A stretch of 35,257 nucleotides of DNA from Gammaproteobacteria bacterium (GCA_028293745.1 JAQGOF010000108.1:1-35257), one strand, 5' to 3'. Shown: positions 1-9,105, counted from the first letter of the stretch. Translations and numbers: made by a program. The notes: generated from the sequence alone by a model not told the origin.

Positions 1-94
1 CGGGCTGAGTCAGATGCAGCGCCTCCGCAGCTCTCGAGATGGAGTTGTGCCGGTAGACGCTGAGGAAGCTTCGAAGGTAGAGCAGATGAGACAT
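1..94 (-). CDS. LysR-family transcriptional regulator, N-terminal fragment (cut by window edge)
   Basis: Reading the minus strand from an ATG at 94-92 gives 31 open codons to the left edge, beginning MSHLLYLRSF and containing SISRAAEALHLTQP. This is the start of the winged helix-turn-helix of LysR-type regulators: the pattern hLrxFlxVxxxxSxxxAAexLxxTQP is diagnostic. Only the first part of the DNA-binding domain is visible; the co-inducer-binding domain lies outside. It is divergent from the SDR gene starting near 187, the usual arrangement for a LysR regulator and its target. The operator-like site at 119-135 sits between them. Family assignment is secure; the inducer is unknown. Confidence 0.85.
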   Translation of the reverse strand, partial: MSHLLYLRSFLSVYRHNSISRAAEALHLTQP

Positions 95-118
95 ACAAAT
101 CTTTATGGGAGGGCTGCC

Positions 119-135
119 AATACATGACTTGTATT
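119..135. promoter_or_regulatory. T-N11-A LysR-type operator, perfect dyad
   Basis: AATACA (119-124), five bases, then TGTATT (130-135) form a perfect 6-bp inverted repeat. The core from T121 to A133 fits the LysR consensus T-N11-A. Related half-sites occur at 93-99 (ATACAAA) and 164-170 (AATACAA), so the regulator may bind an extended region. The site lies between a divergent LysR gene and its probable SDR target. It covers the upstream-most ATG (124) of the SDR frame, which argues that translation starts further downstream. Confidence 0.65.
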
Positions 136-186
136 GAGTCTATGGCCGCCTCAGAGTTTGGGCAATACAAACGCCCAGGTGCTGCG

Positions 187-972
187 ATGCCTCTACCGCC
201 ATCCACAATTCCTCTGTTTCCCGACCTCCGGGGCAAGATCGCCATCGTGACCGGCGGCTCGCGTGGAATCGGGGCAGAGACCTGCCTCGCACTGGCGAGA
301 AACGGCGTCAAGGTCGCGATCAACGGCCGTGATGAAGCGGCGATTGAAGCGACCATGCAGGCCATCCGCGCGATCCACGGTGAAGCCATTGCTGCGCCCG
401 CGGATTGCTCCCAGCTGTCTTCGGTCGAAGCAATGCGGGACCGCGTCCATGCGGAGCTTGGCGCGCCGGACTTTGTAGTGGCGTTTGCCGGCGGTGGCAC
501 CGCAAGGCCGATGCCGTTCCAGCAGATCACGGAAGAGGACTGGCGCTCGAGCATCGACAACAACCTGACGTCCACGTTCTTGACTCTCAAATGCTTTCTG
601 CCCGCAATGATCGCGCGCTGTTCCGGATGCATCGTGAACATGGCGTCGGCGGGCGGCAGGGTGGCTGCGGGGGCTCCTGCCGGCTACGGCGCTGCCAAGG
701 CCGGTGTGATCATGCTCACGCGTCACCTGGCGCACGAGGCAGGCAAGTACGACGTCCGTGTCAACTGTGTTTCGCCGTCGGCGATTCTGACGGAGCGAAC
801 TCGGCAGGCAATCTCAAACGAACAAGAGCAACAGATGCGTGCCGCCTTCCCACTGGGCCGACTGGGTCATCCACGGGATGTTGCCGCCGCGACGCTCTTT
901 CTCCTGTCCTCAGCTTCTTCGTGGATCACCGGCGCGACCCTGGATGTGACCGGCGGCCGCGTCATGTCATGA
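187..972 (+). CDS. SDR-family NAD(P)-dependent oxidoreductase
   Basis: This is a classical short-chain dehydrogenase of 261 residues. The Rossmann glycine motif TGGSRGIG is at 22-29, an Ala-Gly-Gly-Gly turn replaces the usual NAG near 100, and the catalytic Ser154, Tyr167 and Lys171 (YGAAK) are present. The C-terminus has the family's WITGATLDVTGG segment. The frame is open from an ATG at 124, with another at 142, but 124 lies inside the LysR-type operator and the residues before 187 do not look like SDR sequence, so 187 (weak AGGTG upstream) is preferred. Such enzymes reduce or oxidise a carbonyl/alcohol in the cytoplasm; the substrate cannot be told. The divergent LysR gene probably regulates it. 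Confidence 0.9.
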   Translation: MPLPPSTIPLFPDLRGKIAIVTGGSRGIGAETCLALARNGVKVAINGRDEAAIEATMQAIRAIHGEAIAAPADCSQLSSVEAMRDRVHAELGAPDFVVAFAGGGTARPMPFQQITEEDWRSSIDNNLTSTFLTLKCFLPAMIARCSGCIVNMASAGGRVAAGAPAGYGAAKAGVIMLTRHLAHEAGKYDVRVNCVSPSAILTERTRQAISNEQEQQMRAAFPLGRLGHPRDVAAATLFLLSSASSWITGATLDVTGGRVMS

Positions 973-1177
973 ATGCGGCCCGAATGGGACACGTCACGCC
1001 GAACCGGGGATTTGATGATGGAAAAGTCCCATGATTTCTTTTGACCACCCTGTAGAGCAGATCCAACGCGGGACCGCGGATTTTGAAGTGAAGTTGTGAT
1101 CGTCCTGGCCGAACCCAATTTCGCATGCTGCCACGCAGGTTGTATGCCTGCGCGGCATGTCGGTTGGTTATTCATCG

Positions 1178-1573
1178 TCAATGGGCTTTTGCGAGCTGCA
1201 GCAGGCCGGCTCTATCACCCTTGGTGTGCAACTGGAGATATTGCGACAGTAGCGGGCGGTTGACGCTGGCAACGGCATCTGCGATGGCCTTGTCCACGCA
1301 GGCTCGGTACTTTTCGGCAAGCCCGAGCTGTTGCGACTGGATGGGTTCGCAGACCATACGCGCCGCGTAACGCAGCCGGCCATATAACGCGGTAGCGCCT
1401 TCAATTCGCGAAAGATCGAGATCTGAGAATTGCACGACATATTTGAGCGACGTACCTGCCACTGTCTCGTCGTACGAAAGGCTGCCGGCGAATGTTTCGG
1501 CTGCGTTGCAACCCAGAGCCGCTGCGATACAGACCGTCATCGCTCGAGCAGTGGTGACCATGGTTGTGTTCAT
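1178..1573 (-). CDS. UrcA family protein (small, secreted)
   Basis: A 131-residue protein with an N-terminal signal peptide (hydrophobic stretch about residues 8-28) and the UrcA pattern: a conserved SDLDLSRIEGATALYGRLRYAARMVC block in mid-protein, then a second Cys in YRACVDKAIADAV and a terminal VNRPLLSQY segment. The two cysteines probably form a disulfide in the periplasm. A GAGGAGCTGG ribosome binding site precedes the ATG. The gene follows a paralogue (1628-2023) on the same strand with 54 bases between, so they are probably co-transcribed. UrcA proteins have no established biochemical function. Confidence 0.85.
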   Translation of the reverse strand: MNTTMVTTARAMTVCIAAALGCNAAETFAGSLSYDETVAGTSLKYVVQFSDLDLSRIEGATALYGRLRYAARMVCEPIQSQQLGLAEKYRACVDKAIADAVASVNRPLLSQYLQLHTKGDRAGLLQLAKAH

Positions 1574-1627
1574 TTCCAGCTCCTCAAGAAGTGATATTTG
1601 GTTGTTTGTTTGGGTCAGCTGACGACG

Positions 1628-2023
1628 TCACTTCGCCGCTACAAGCGTTGGGACGTCGATACCCTGACTCGCCGCATCCTGCAGCGTATGCGTTCTCAGA
1701 TAGGCGATCGTCAACTGCGGTCGATTGACCGACCGGATAGCGTTACCGAGCGCCTTCTCGTAGCAGATCTTGAAGTCGGTAACGGGTTCCAGACCTACTC
1801 GATCGCCGCTGCCGCAGACGGTGCGGGCAGCTTCTTTCAGCCGACCATACAGCTCGCCCGCCCCGGCTGGCTGGCTGAGATCGAGGCCTGCGGTGCTGAC
1901 AGGGAGTCTGATCGTGAAGGGGTGATCGTTGGCCTGGGCGGGACCAGAGAGCACGGCGCAGGCCGCCACAGCTGCGATGCAGACGCATGGCTTGGTGTTC
2001 CGGATAGGGTCATTCGCGTTCAT
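1628..2023 (-). CDS. UrcA family protein (small, secreted), upstream paralogue
   Basis: A 131-residue protein of the same family as its neighbour: a signal peptide ending near AQA (residues 28-30), then LDLSQPAGAGELYGRLKEAARTVC and a second Cys in FKICYEKAL, ending with VNRPQLTIAYL. The identical length and shared order of blocks indicate a tandem duplication that has diverged strongly. GGAGA lies upstream of the ATG. The frame is intact. The function is unknown; periplasmic location is inferred from the signal peptide. Confidence 0.85.
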   Translation of the reverse strand: MNANDPIRNTKPCVCIAAVAACAVLSGPAQANDHPFTIRLPVSTAGLDLSQPAGAGELYGRLKEAARTVCGSGDRVGLEPVTDFKICYEKALGNAIRSVNRPQLTIAYLRTHTLQDAASQGIDVPTLVAAK

Positions 2024-2286
2024 GTTGGTCTCCAGAAGGGCGTGTCATTGGGGCGCGCTGTTACATTGTCGGCGGCTACACTGTGAGCCACGTGCGGCGC
2101 GTCTTGGTATCGCGAGAATTGAGTACCGAATTGACCGAGCTGCTGGCGAGCCCGCGTCATTGGAAATGATTAGATCGTCAGAGCGGCGGCGGCCTGCTCT
2201 CATCAATTCTGGTGATGGTTGCGATTCGGCAGCGCTGATACCTTGAGACGGAGAACACTCCATCACGGATCGTCAGGGGAACTTCG

Positions 2287-2862
2287 ATGAACATCTTTCG
2301 CCGCCTGACTTTTGCCTTGCTGCCGCTGGCAATACCCCTCCTCGCCACGGGGGGACAGCCTTCGGATCCTGGCCAGGGTCAGCAGACCGCCTCGCAGTCG
2401 AAGAATGAGCGCTCGCCGCTGATCGACAAAGTGCGCAGAGCGACGGAGCGATTCAAGGACATCAACGTCGCGATCTCCGAGGGTTTTGTGCAGGGCACCC
2501 CATGCGTCAGCGGCCCCAATTGGGGGGCGATGGGCGTGCATTTCGTTCTGCCCGCCCGGATCGCTGGCGGCGTACTGAGCGCAGACGAGCCGGAAGCGTT
2601 GATCTACGAGCCACTGTTGGGCGGCGGCTTGCGCCTCGTCGGCGTCGAGTTCATCGTACTTGCCAGCGCTTGGGGAAGTCGGCACCCGGCTGCGGGACCG
2701 CCGGCGTTGGAGGGGCATCTGTTGAACTTAGTCGAGGCGCCGAACCGTTATGGGCTACCGGCGTTTTACGAATTGCATGTTTGGGGATGGGAGCAGAACC
2801 CGGTCGGGAGCTTCGCCGACTGGAACACCCATGTTACCTGCGACAAACAACCGGGCGATTGA
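2287..2862 (+). CDS. Hypothetical secreted protein
   Basis: A 191-residue protein with a clear signal peptide (positively charged MNIFRR, hydrophobic to about residue 22) and a good ribosome binding site (AGGGGA, 2276-2281). After a charged linker there is a compact domain with the segments EGFVQGTPCVSGP, GAMGVHFVLP, PEALIYEP and LRLVGVEFIV, then HVWGWEQNPVGSFADWNTHVTC. I have a sense of similar conserved secreted proteins in other proteobacteria but cannot name a family. The two cysteines (in TPC and HVTC) could be disulfide-bonded. No partner gene is evident; the LAL regulator downstream starts 147 bases later. Confidence 0.8.
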   Translation: MNIFRRLTFALLPLAIPLLATGGQPSDPGQGQQTASQSKNERSPLIDKVRRATERFKDINVAISEGFVQGTPCVSGPNWGAMGVHFVLPARIAGGVLSADEPEALIYEPLLGGGLRLVGVEFIVLASAWGSRHPAAGPPALEGHLLNLVEAPNRYGLPAFYELHVWGWEQNPVGSFADWNTHVTCDKQPGD

Positions 2863-3009
2863 GCTGACGCCCATTCCCACTGGCATGGGCAGCACCCGCC
2901 GCGACGCTCTCGATGCGGGTACTGGACGTTCTCGGCATAGAGCGTGCCGCGCAGTCTCACCCATTCTGGTGCGTTGCCGCATCGTGAATCATGCAGGAAT
3001 CAGGGTTGC

Positions 3010-5982
3010 ATGAGCGATCTGCCAACCGATGGTGGCAATCAGCGCCGGCCTATCGTCGGTCGGGCGCGCGAACTTGATGTGTTTCGGGCGGCCTTCGACC
3101 GCATGCTGGCGGGCCTACGTCAGCTGGTGTTGATATCCGGTGAGCCCGGAATCGGCAAGACTCGTTGTGCAGAGGCACTCGCCGACGTGGCAGAGGATCA
3201 GGGCGCTCTGGTGCTTTGGGGGCGTTGCCGTGAGGAAGCCGGGGCGCCCCCGTACTGGCCGTGGGTGCAAATCCTTCGAGCCTATGTCGACGCCTCATCG
3301 CTTGACGAGGTGCGTCTCAACATGGGCGCAGCGGCGAAAGATATCGCCGCCCTCGTGCCGGAACTCGTCGATGCATCGCAGCACGCCCCACAGACGCCCA
3401 GCTCCATAGCAGATGCCAGCACGGCGCGATTTCGCACCTTTGACGCCATAGGGCAGTTCTTCCACCAGGCCACGCAGCAGGTGCCTATTACCCTGGTGCT
3501 CGACGACCTGCACTGGGCCGACGCGCCTTCCCTGTCGCTCCTCGAGTTCCTGAGCCAAGAGTTGCTGCACAGCCGACTGCTCATCGTCGGCACGCATCGG
3601 GACACCGACGGCTCAAGAACGAAACCATTGCTGAGCACACTCGGCGGCCTGAGTCGCGATTCCGATGTTCAGCGCGTTCATCTTGCCGGGCTGTCTCAGA
3701 TTGCCATCGGCGAGGTCGCCGAGCGAATGTGCGACGTCAGCTTGTCTGACTCTGCGATCGCGATAATTTATCAACAGACGGATGGGAACCCCTTATTCGC
3801 CATCGAGTTGATCAAGGTCCTAATCGAGGAAGGCACCGGAGCCGCAATTGCAACGATGCCAGGAAGAATTCCCGCTGGCGTACACGAGACTATCGGGCGA
3901 CGGCTGAGTCGCCTGTCTGATCGGTGCAATAAACTGCTCTGTGTCGCGGCTGTCCACGGCCGTGAATTCACGGCCCGCGAAATTGCCGTCGCCATGGACG
4001 AGGACGTGCAACGCGTACTGACCGTCCTCGAACAGGCCGTACAGGCCGGTATCGTTCAATCGAACAGTGACGCCTCAGGCAGCTACGAATTTACCCATGC
4101 GTTGATCCGGGAGACGATCTACGAAGAGTTGCCCGTTGTCGATCGCCTACGCATGCACGGCCGCGCCGGCGATGCTCTCGTCCGCGTTCATTGCGCGCAT
4201 CTGGAGCCCGCGCTCACCCGAATTGCACACCACTTCCACGAAGCGGCTGCCCTAGGGAACACGGACAAAGCTGTTGTTTACGCGCTGCGGGCCGCCGATA
4301 GTGCGGAGCAAATGCACGCCTACGAAGAGGCGATTCTGCACTACGACCATGTGATAGAGACGCTGGAGGGCGGCGGCCTGATGCACGATGAGCGTCTTAC
4401 TCGGGCCTACATGCTGAAAGGCTCGGCGCTGTTGCTACTGGGACAAGTGCAGCATTCCATTGAAGTACTGCTCGAAGCCGTCAATCGGACTCGCGTATTG
4501 GGAAGCGCCGAACTACTTGTCGATGTCCTGATGCGTCTGGCGATGGCCTCATCGCATGTTGCGCAACAGCACATTGTTCCATTACTCGACCGCGCACTGG
4601 AGCTTCTGCCCAAGGCCGATTCGACCGCCCGCGCGAAGGCATTGGCAACGCTGGCGTTCGCCCGGAGAACTACGGCGGATCCAGCGCAGATTCAACTCCT
4701 GGTTGACGAAGCTCTTGATATGGCCAGTCGCAGTTGCGGCGCCACGGCTCGCTGCGCGTGTTACCAACTCGCGGTTCTGGCACTGCGCGGTAATCCCGAG
4801 AGCTTGCACCGCCGGCTCCGACTTGGGCACGAATACATTGCAGTAGCCCGCTCTACAGCCAGCGCCAACCTGTTGGCCGAAGCCTGTCATTGGCAGGTCC
4901 TGAACTACTTCGAATCAGGGGAACTCGAGGAACTGGAAGTTCTTCTGGAGCACTATGGCAGCCTCAGCACCGCCCGTTTCGGGCTACATCAATATCAGAC
5001 ACGCGCCTATCGCGTGACCCTGGCGCTGTTGCGCGGTAGCTGGGCCGATTTGGAACCTCGGATCGAGGCGTTGCTGGAGATTGGTAAGAAGACCCGGCGC
5101 GACGATGCAGACGGTGTCTACGGGGCGCAGATGTTCACACTGAATCGCGACCTCGGGCGCTTGCACGCACTGGCACCGCAGATCAAGAAGATCGCCGCGA
5201 ACCCGACGAGGCGCATGTGGGAGCCCGGGCTGATGCTCATTTGCGCCGAGATAGGTTTGCTGGATGAGGCACGCCGCATTTTTGAGCGCCTCGTCGAGCA
5301 GAATTGTTGCGCCATACGCCACGACGATATGTATGTGACCTGTCTGGTGTTTTGTGCGGAAACCTGTTGCGCATTGGCGGATGCTCATCGTGCCACGTCG
5401 CTTTATCAGCTATTGCTCCCCTATAGACGACAAACCGCCAATCATCCGACAGCCGTGTGCTTCGGCCCTACCGAGCTTTACCTCGCAATGCTGGCTTGTA
5501 CCGCGAATTGGCCGGATCTTGCCCGCGAGCACTTCGGGCAGGCTTTAGCGGTTAGTCGCGCAATGCGCGCGTGGCCTTCCGTTGCTCGGACGCTGTTCCG
5601 GTACGGCGCTTTCCTGGTATCACGACAGACAGACGCAGACCGGCGCCTCGGACATCAGCAGCTGCTCGAGGCCGAGCAGCTCGCGCGGCGACTTGGAATG
5701 GCGCGTTTGGTTGTGGATATCGATGCGCTGTTGCATGGTAGACAGCGGGGCGTCACCTTTCCTGACGACCTCACGGCTCGCGAGGTCGAGATTCTGCGCC
5801 TGCTTGCCATTGGCCGGACGAACAAGGATGTGTCGCTGGTGCTGGCGATCAGTCTCAATACTGTTGCGACCCACGTCCGGAATATCTTGAACAAGACACA
5901 CTGCGCCAATCGTACCGAAGCTGCAGCGTATGCCGTTCGGCATGGACTTCAAGGCGCTCAATCGGATCACGCTGCGTTCTAA
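3010..5982 (+). CDS. LuxR-family ATP-binding regulator (LAL/MalT-like)
   Basis: A 990-residue regulator with three parts. An N-terminal AAA-type ATPase carries Walker A GEPGIGKT (44-51) and Walker B ending in Asp165-Asp166 (LVLDDLHWAD). A long helical middle (about 330-910) resembles the TPR-like sensor region of LAL regulators. The C-terminal LuxR helix-turn-helix (about 921-981) contains LTAREVEILRLLAIGRTNKD and the recognition helix SLNTVATHVRNIL. The upstream-most ATG at 2944 would add 22 non-homologous residues; 3010 (MSDLPTDG), after AGGAATCAGGG, is preferred. ATP and an inducer are expected to control DNA binding in the cytoplasm. The next gene, DUF4242, starts 39 bases downstream and is probably in the same transcript. 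Confidence 0.92.
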   Translation: MSDLPTDGGNQRRPIVGRARELDVFRAAFDRMLAGLRQLVLISGEPGIGKTRCAEALADVAEDQGALVLWGRCREEAGAPPYWPWVQILRAYVDASSLDEVRLNMGAAAKDIAALVPELVDASQHAPQTPSSIADASTARFRTFDAIGQFFHQATQQVPITLVLDDLHWADAPSLSLLEFLSQELLHSRLLIVGTHRDTDGSRTKPLLSTLGGLSRDSDVQRVHLAGLSQIAIGEVAERMCDVSLSDSAIAIIYQQTDGNPLFAIELIKVLIEEGTGAAIATMPGRIPAGVHETIGRRLSRLSDRCNKLLCVAAVHGREFTAREIAVAMDEDVQRVLTVLEQAVQAGIVQSNSDASGSYEFTHALIRETIYEELPVVDRLRMHGRAGDALVRVHCAHLEPALTRIAHHFHEAAALGNTDKAVVYALRAADSAEQMHAYEEAILHYDHVIETLEGGGLMHDERLTRAYMLKGSALLLLGQVQHSIEVLLEAVNRTRVLGSAELLVDVLMRLAMASSHVAQQHIVPLLDRALELLPKADSTARAKALATLAFARRTTADPAQIQLLVDEALDMASRSCGATARCACYQLAVLALRGNPESLHRRLRLGHEYIAVARSTASANLLAEACHWQVLNYFESGELEELEVLLEHYGSLSTARFGLHQYQTRAYRVTLALLRGSWADLEPRIEALLEIGKKTRRDDADGVYGAQMFTLNRDLGRLHALAPQIKKIAANPTRRMWEPGLMLICAEIGLLDEARRIFERLVEQNCCAIRHDDMYVTCLVFCAETCCALADAHRATSLYQLLLPYRRQTANHPTAVCFGPTELYLAMLACTANWPDLAREHFGQALAVSRAMRAWPSVARTLFRYGAFLVSRQTDADRRLGHQQLLEAEQLARRLGMARLVVDIDALLHGRQRGVTFPDDLTAREVEILRLLAIGRTNKDVSLVLAISLNTVATHVRNILNKTHCANRTEAAAYAVRHGLQGAQSDHAAF

Positions 5983-6021
5983 CTTACCTGGAGATGCCAC
6001 CCAACACACCCGGAGAAGATC

Positions 6022-6288
6022 ATGGCTCTATTCATGATAGAAAGAAATTTCGCTGCGGCGTTGAACCTTTCGGAAAAAGATCTGCAAGCCGTCGTCGATA
6101 TAAACAACATAGTCGGCGTCAAATGGTTGCATTCGTTTTTGTCCGCGGACAAACGAAAAACCTATTGTCTCTATGAGGCGGAAAGCGGTGACGCCATCAG
6201 GGAAGCCGCCAGGCGTGCCGGCCTTCCCGCGGATATCATCATCGAGCTTGCGGGTGAGCTGCGCCCGGAAGCGGCGCTCGCCTCTTGA
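6022..6288 (+). CDS. DUF4242 domain protein (SCO4226-like, possible metal binding)
   Basis: An 88-residue ferredoxin-fold-like protein: MIERNFAA at the start, a central VGVKWLHSFLSADKRKTYCLYEA block and EAARRAGLPADIIIEL at the end. These match the DUF4242 pattern, in which a hexameric Streptomyces relative (SCO4226) binds nickel. GGAGAAG lies 5 bases before the ATG. It follows the LAL regulator by 39 bases on the same strand. DUF4242 genes often sit beside LuxR-type or adenylate-cyclase-like ATPase regulators, so a functional link is likely, though its nature is unknown. Confidence 0.85.
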   Translation: MALFMIERNFAAALNLSEKDLQAVVDINNIVGVKWLHSFLSADKRKTYCLYEAESGDAIREAARRAGLPADIIIELAGELRPEAALAS

Positions 6289-6482
6289 GATGCGCTATAC
6301 GCGGTCCTTGGACAGCCGTTTCGATCCGGCCACGTTCTGGCCCTGTGGATAAGTCCAAAAGAGCTTGGAGTGAGCATCGGAACCGATGTTCAGTGGAATG
6401 TTGCCCTTACTGAATCGTTTGCATCCCGCGCTCTGAACGCCATTGCCAAACTTGCGCCTGCGGCGAACCTGCGGCGTTTCTG

Positions 6483-6800
6483 TTCGGGTGGATGCGTCTT
6501 ACAGTCGGAGTCGCGAGCGTACCTTGGGCGCTAACGTGGGGCATGACAATCGCGACCGCGTGTTACCTTGCGGCAAACATCGCCTATCTCTCGGTCCTGC
6601 CAGTCTCTGTCATTGCTAGCGGCAATTCAGTGCTCCACCCCAATGCGCCAAGCATAGCGAGTCTCGCCGTCACGGCTGCGGTCGGACACCAAGCAAGCGG
6701 GATGTTATCGGCGGTGCTGGCGTTGTCAGCGGCGGTCGCGCCTACGAGCTCTGTGCGGCGAATCACGGTTTCGCCATCGGGTTGGATCCGCGGCTTGTAG
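6483..6800 (+). pseudogene. Relic of an APC-family amino-acid permease
   Basis: A short open frame (with ATG at 6492) carries WALTWGMTIATACYLAANIAYLSVLP. This closely follows the APC-permease pattern (ralxxGtxivtxlYlxaNxAYlxvLP) from the middle of the transporter. After this the match weakens (IASLAVTAAVG, ALSAAVAP) and the frame closes at 6800. The rest of a roughly 450-residue, 12-helix permease is missing on both sides: the 200 bases upstream show no transporter sequence in any frame I read. It is best explained as a decayed internal fragment. The remainder of 6289-6935 holds nothing else I can support. Confidence 0.5.
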
Positions 6801-6935
6801 CGCTACGCGTACCGGCTATCCTAAGCCACCCAGCGCGCCGCGAATCAGCTTCGGCGGCAAAAGGGCGATTTTAGGAGGAACTCGCTCGGCACCCGTTTCG
6901 GTGCCCAGGCGCGCTTGTTCTAGAGGGAACGCAAA

Positions 6936-9063
6936 TTGAAACGGTCTCGCGCAGTGCTGATCGGAGTGCTTGCTGCTTCGGTCGCGATCTTGGGATATCA
7001 GCGCTATCAGGAACCCCGACAACCCGTCGCGCTGCAGGCGCCACAGGTGGTCGGTAGCGAAGATCCAGCCGCGAAAGCCTCGGCCGCGAGCAACATAGCC
7101 GGGTCGGTCGCACAGTATCCGCGCGCCGACCGCCAAATGACCTCTGCTATGCCACGCACCTACCCACGGCCGCCCTCCAACTGGCTGACCAATGAGAAAG
7201 CGTTCTATGAAAAGATCCTGACCGCCGGTCCGTTTGACGTTCTGGTGACACCGTTTCAGGTGCAGGATTGGGCAGTTGATCGGGCAACACGCTCCCTGAT
7301 GGCCGCGGAGCTCGCAGCTGCAATTGCGCGTACGCCGCAAACAAAGGTTGCCGACCCATATCTTGTGGCCAAGGCTCTGGGTGAAGGACAGCGTCGCTTG
7401 GTTGAAGAGGACATCTACAGGGTCGCGAACGTGACTGGCGTCAGAAGAATCGTCTGGGGGTATGTCGGGCACAATCGCTCGGGCAAGATCTCCATCACCA
7501 TAAGGGTTCAGGACAGGCTTGCTACAGCCAGCAACACCTCGAGCTGGACGACCCCAATAACGACAAAAAATTTCGAAAACGTGGCAATCGACGCCGAGCA
7601 CCCGCCGATTGAGGCATACGAGTCCTTGTTGCCCGAAATTTCGACAACGCTCGGGCTCGATCCCGCGACGACCACTACAGCCAAGACGGAAAGCACGCTG
7701 GACGTTGACAATTTGCCGGCAACACCCGCGAATTTGGTCACAGCGCAGGATAGCCCGGCGCGGGACGCATATACATTCCTGCTCTTTAGCGCCCTGACGC
7801 CCGCGTATATCGAGAGAACGAAAGAGCGTTTCGCCGAAAAGGCACTTCTCGCTCTGGCACGAATGTCGAAGGAGTCGCCGGAATACCCCGTGCTTCGAGC
7901 GCGGGCCTACATGGTGATCGGACTCCGCCCCGCTGCAATCAAGGTTCTCGACACGCCCAAGGCCGACGAAGAGAAGGAACTGCTGGCAGTCCTGAATGGC
8001 AACCTCCCAGACGTACGCGCGCTCGCGTCACGGGAAAAGAATCGCTTCAAGCGATTACTGGAGAAATTGGACGAAAACAATATCGCCCGGAGTTATGGAG
8101 TTGCCGACACTGCGCAATCCCTCGGCGAAGTAAAGGCACTCAATCTTCCCGGCCAGATCTGGCCTTTCCTTGCAGCGCGGGCCTTTACCGACGCAGATTT
8201 CTGGTCGCAATTCGACAATGCAACCCTGAAACTACTCCTTGACCGGGAGTTCCCGCTGAAGGAATACAGTCTCGAGCAGATTGCCCGCGGCGCCGTAGCG
8301 CTGAGCGATGCACGGGCGAATGTGGTCCATCTTTCAGTGTTCAACCACAGCCGCAAGTACGTCGAAGCCCACGCGAGCCAAGTGTGTTGCCAGTCCTCAC
8401 CAGACCGATTCGACGAACTCGACTACATGGAGCTTCTGACTGCAGCGGGTCACGACAATCTCATCCGTCGCCTGAGGTTTCTGTCTGATATTCAGGGTAC
8501 ACCGGAACCCGCGCTTGATTTCGCCAACAGCATCGAATCGGTTTACAAGGGTTACCCGTACTACGCCTCGGAGCGCGCGAAGGTTGAGCGGCGGCTCGCG
8601 GCAAGCTCCGGAGGAGTCGAAGGGCAGGGCCTCATACGAACCGCTTTTGATGGGCGTTGCAGGCAAGATGGATGAAGCCGTGCGAGCGCTCGAATTGGCG
8701 CGCTATCGCCGGCCGAATACGGAGGACAGGCCCTTGCTGACCGAATACACCTACGGGGACATTTGCGAACTACTCTTTTCAGTGACCGGCAACCCAAGGA
8801 TTCGCGCTATCGCTCTTCACTGGGCCAAGAAGCGTCAGACATCCGAGCCGTGGCAGTCGTGGAGCTATGCACTTGAAGCAACGCTCACGCATGACCCTGG
8901 GGACCGTAAGAGGGCGATCGCGATGACGTACTATCTCGATCGGAAGTCACAACATCTCTCGGCGTTCAAGAAGCCGGAGATTGATGAAGCAGTCAGGATG
9001 TACGAACGCTCGAACGTCTTTCTGAAGGAGAAGATTGTAAAGGCGAACGACAAAGCGATCTAG
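6936..9063 (+). pseudogene. Membrane-anchored periplasmic protein, interrupted by a frameshift
   Basis: The first frame (6936-8675) encodes a protein with an N-terminal membrane anchor (about residues 5-21) and a domain around 100-210 (PFDVLVTPFQV ... VRRIVWGYVGHNRSGKISITIRVQD). That domain resembles the FlgO/TolB-N-like module found in CadC-type regulators, and a helical repeat region follows. Near 8600 the coding signal moves to the +1 frame, which continues to 9063 with repeat-like sequence (GKMDEAVRALELARY). One extra G in the GCGG at 8597-8601 would join the two frames into about 708 residues (ERRLA then QAPEES). The function is unknown. It could be a sequencing error rather than a true mutation. 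It converges on the damaged TPR gene. Confidence 0.7.
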
Positions 9064-9105
9064 AGAAGGCAAGTTAGACCATTTCCTGTGTGGATTCGCT
9101 CAACT

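Noticed and set aside
984..1032. ATGGGAC ... GTCCCAT inverted repeat after the SDR gene
   Set aside because: The arms are separated by 35 bases, too far for a typical terminator; a short T-run follows at 1037-1040 but the structure is unconvincing.
405..1034. 209-codon frame overlapping the SDR gene on the same strand
   Set aside because: Out-of-frame shadow of the SDR; composition is Arg/Cys/His-rich and unlike a real protein.
2869..2890. GCCCAT-N10-ATGGGC hairpin after the secreted protein gene
   Set aside because: The stem is only 6 bp with a 10-base loop and no T-run; too weak to call a terminator.
6816..7601. 261-codon minus-strand frame opposite the anchored-protein gene
   Set aside because: No motif, no ribosome binding site, and the plus strand has convincing coding sequence.
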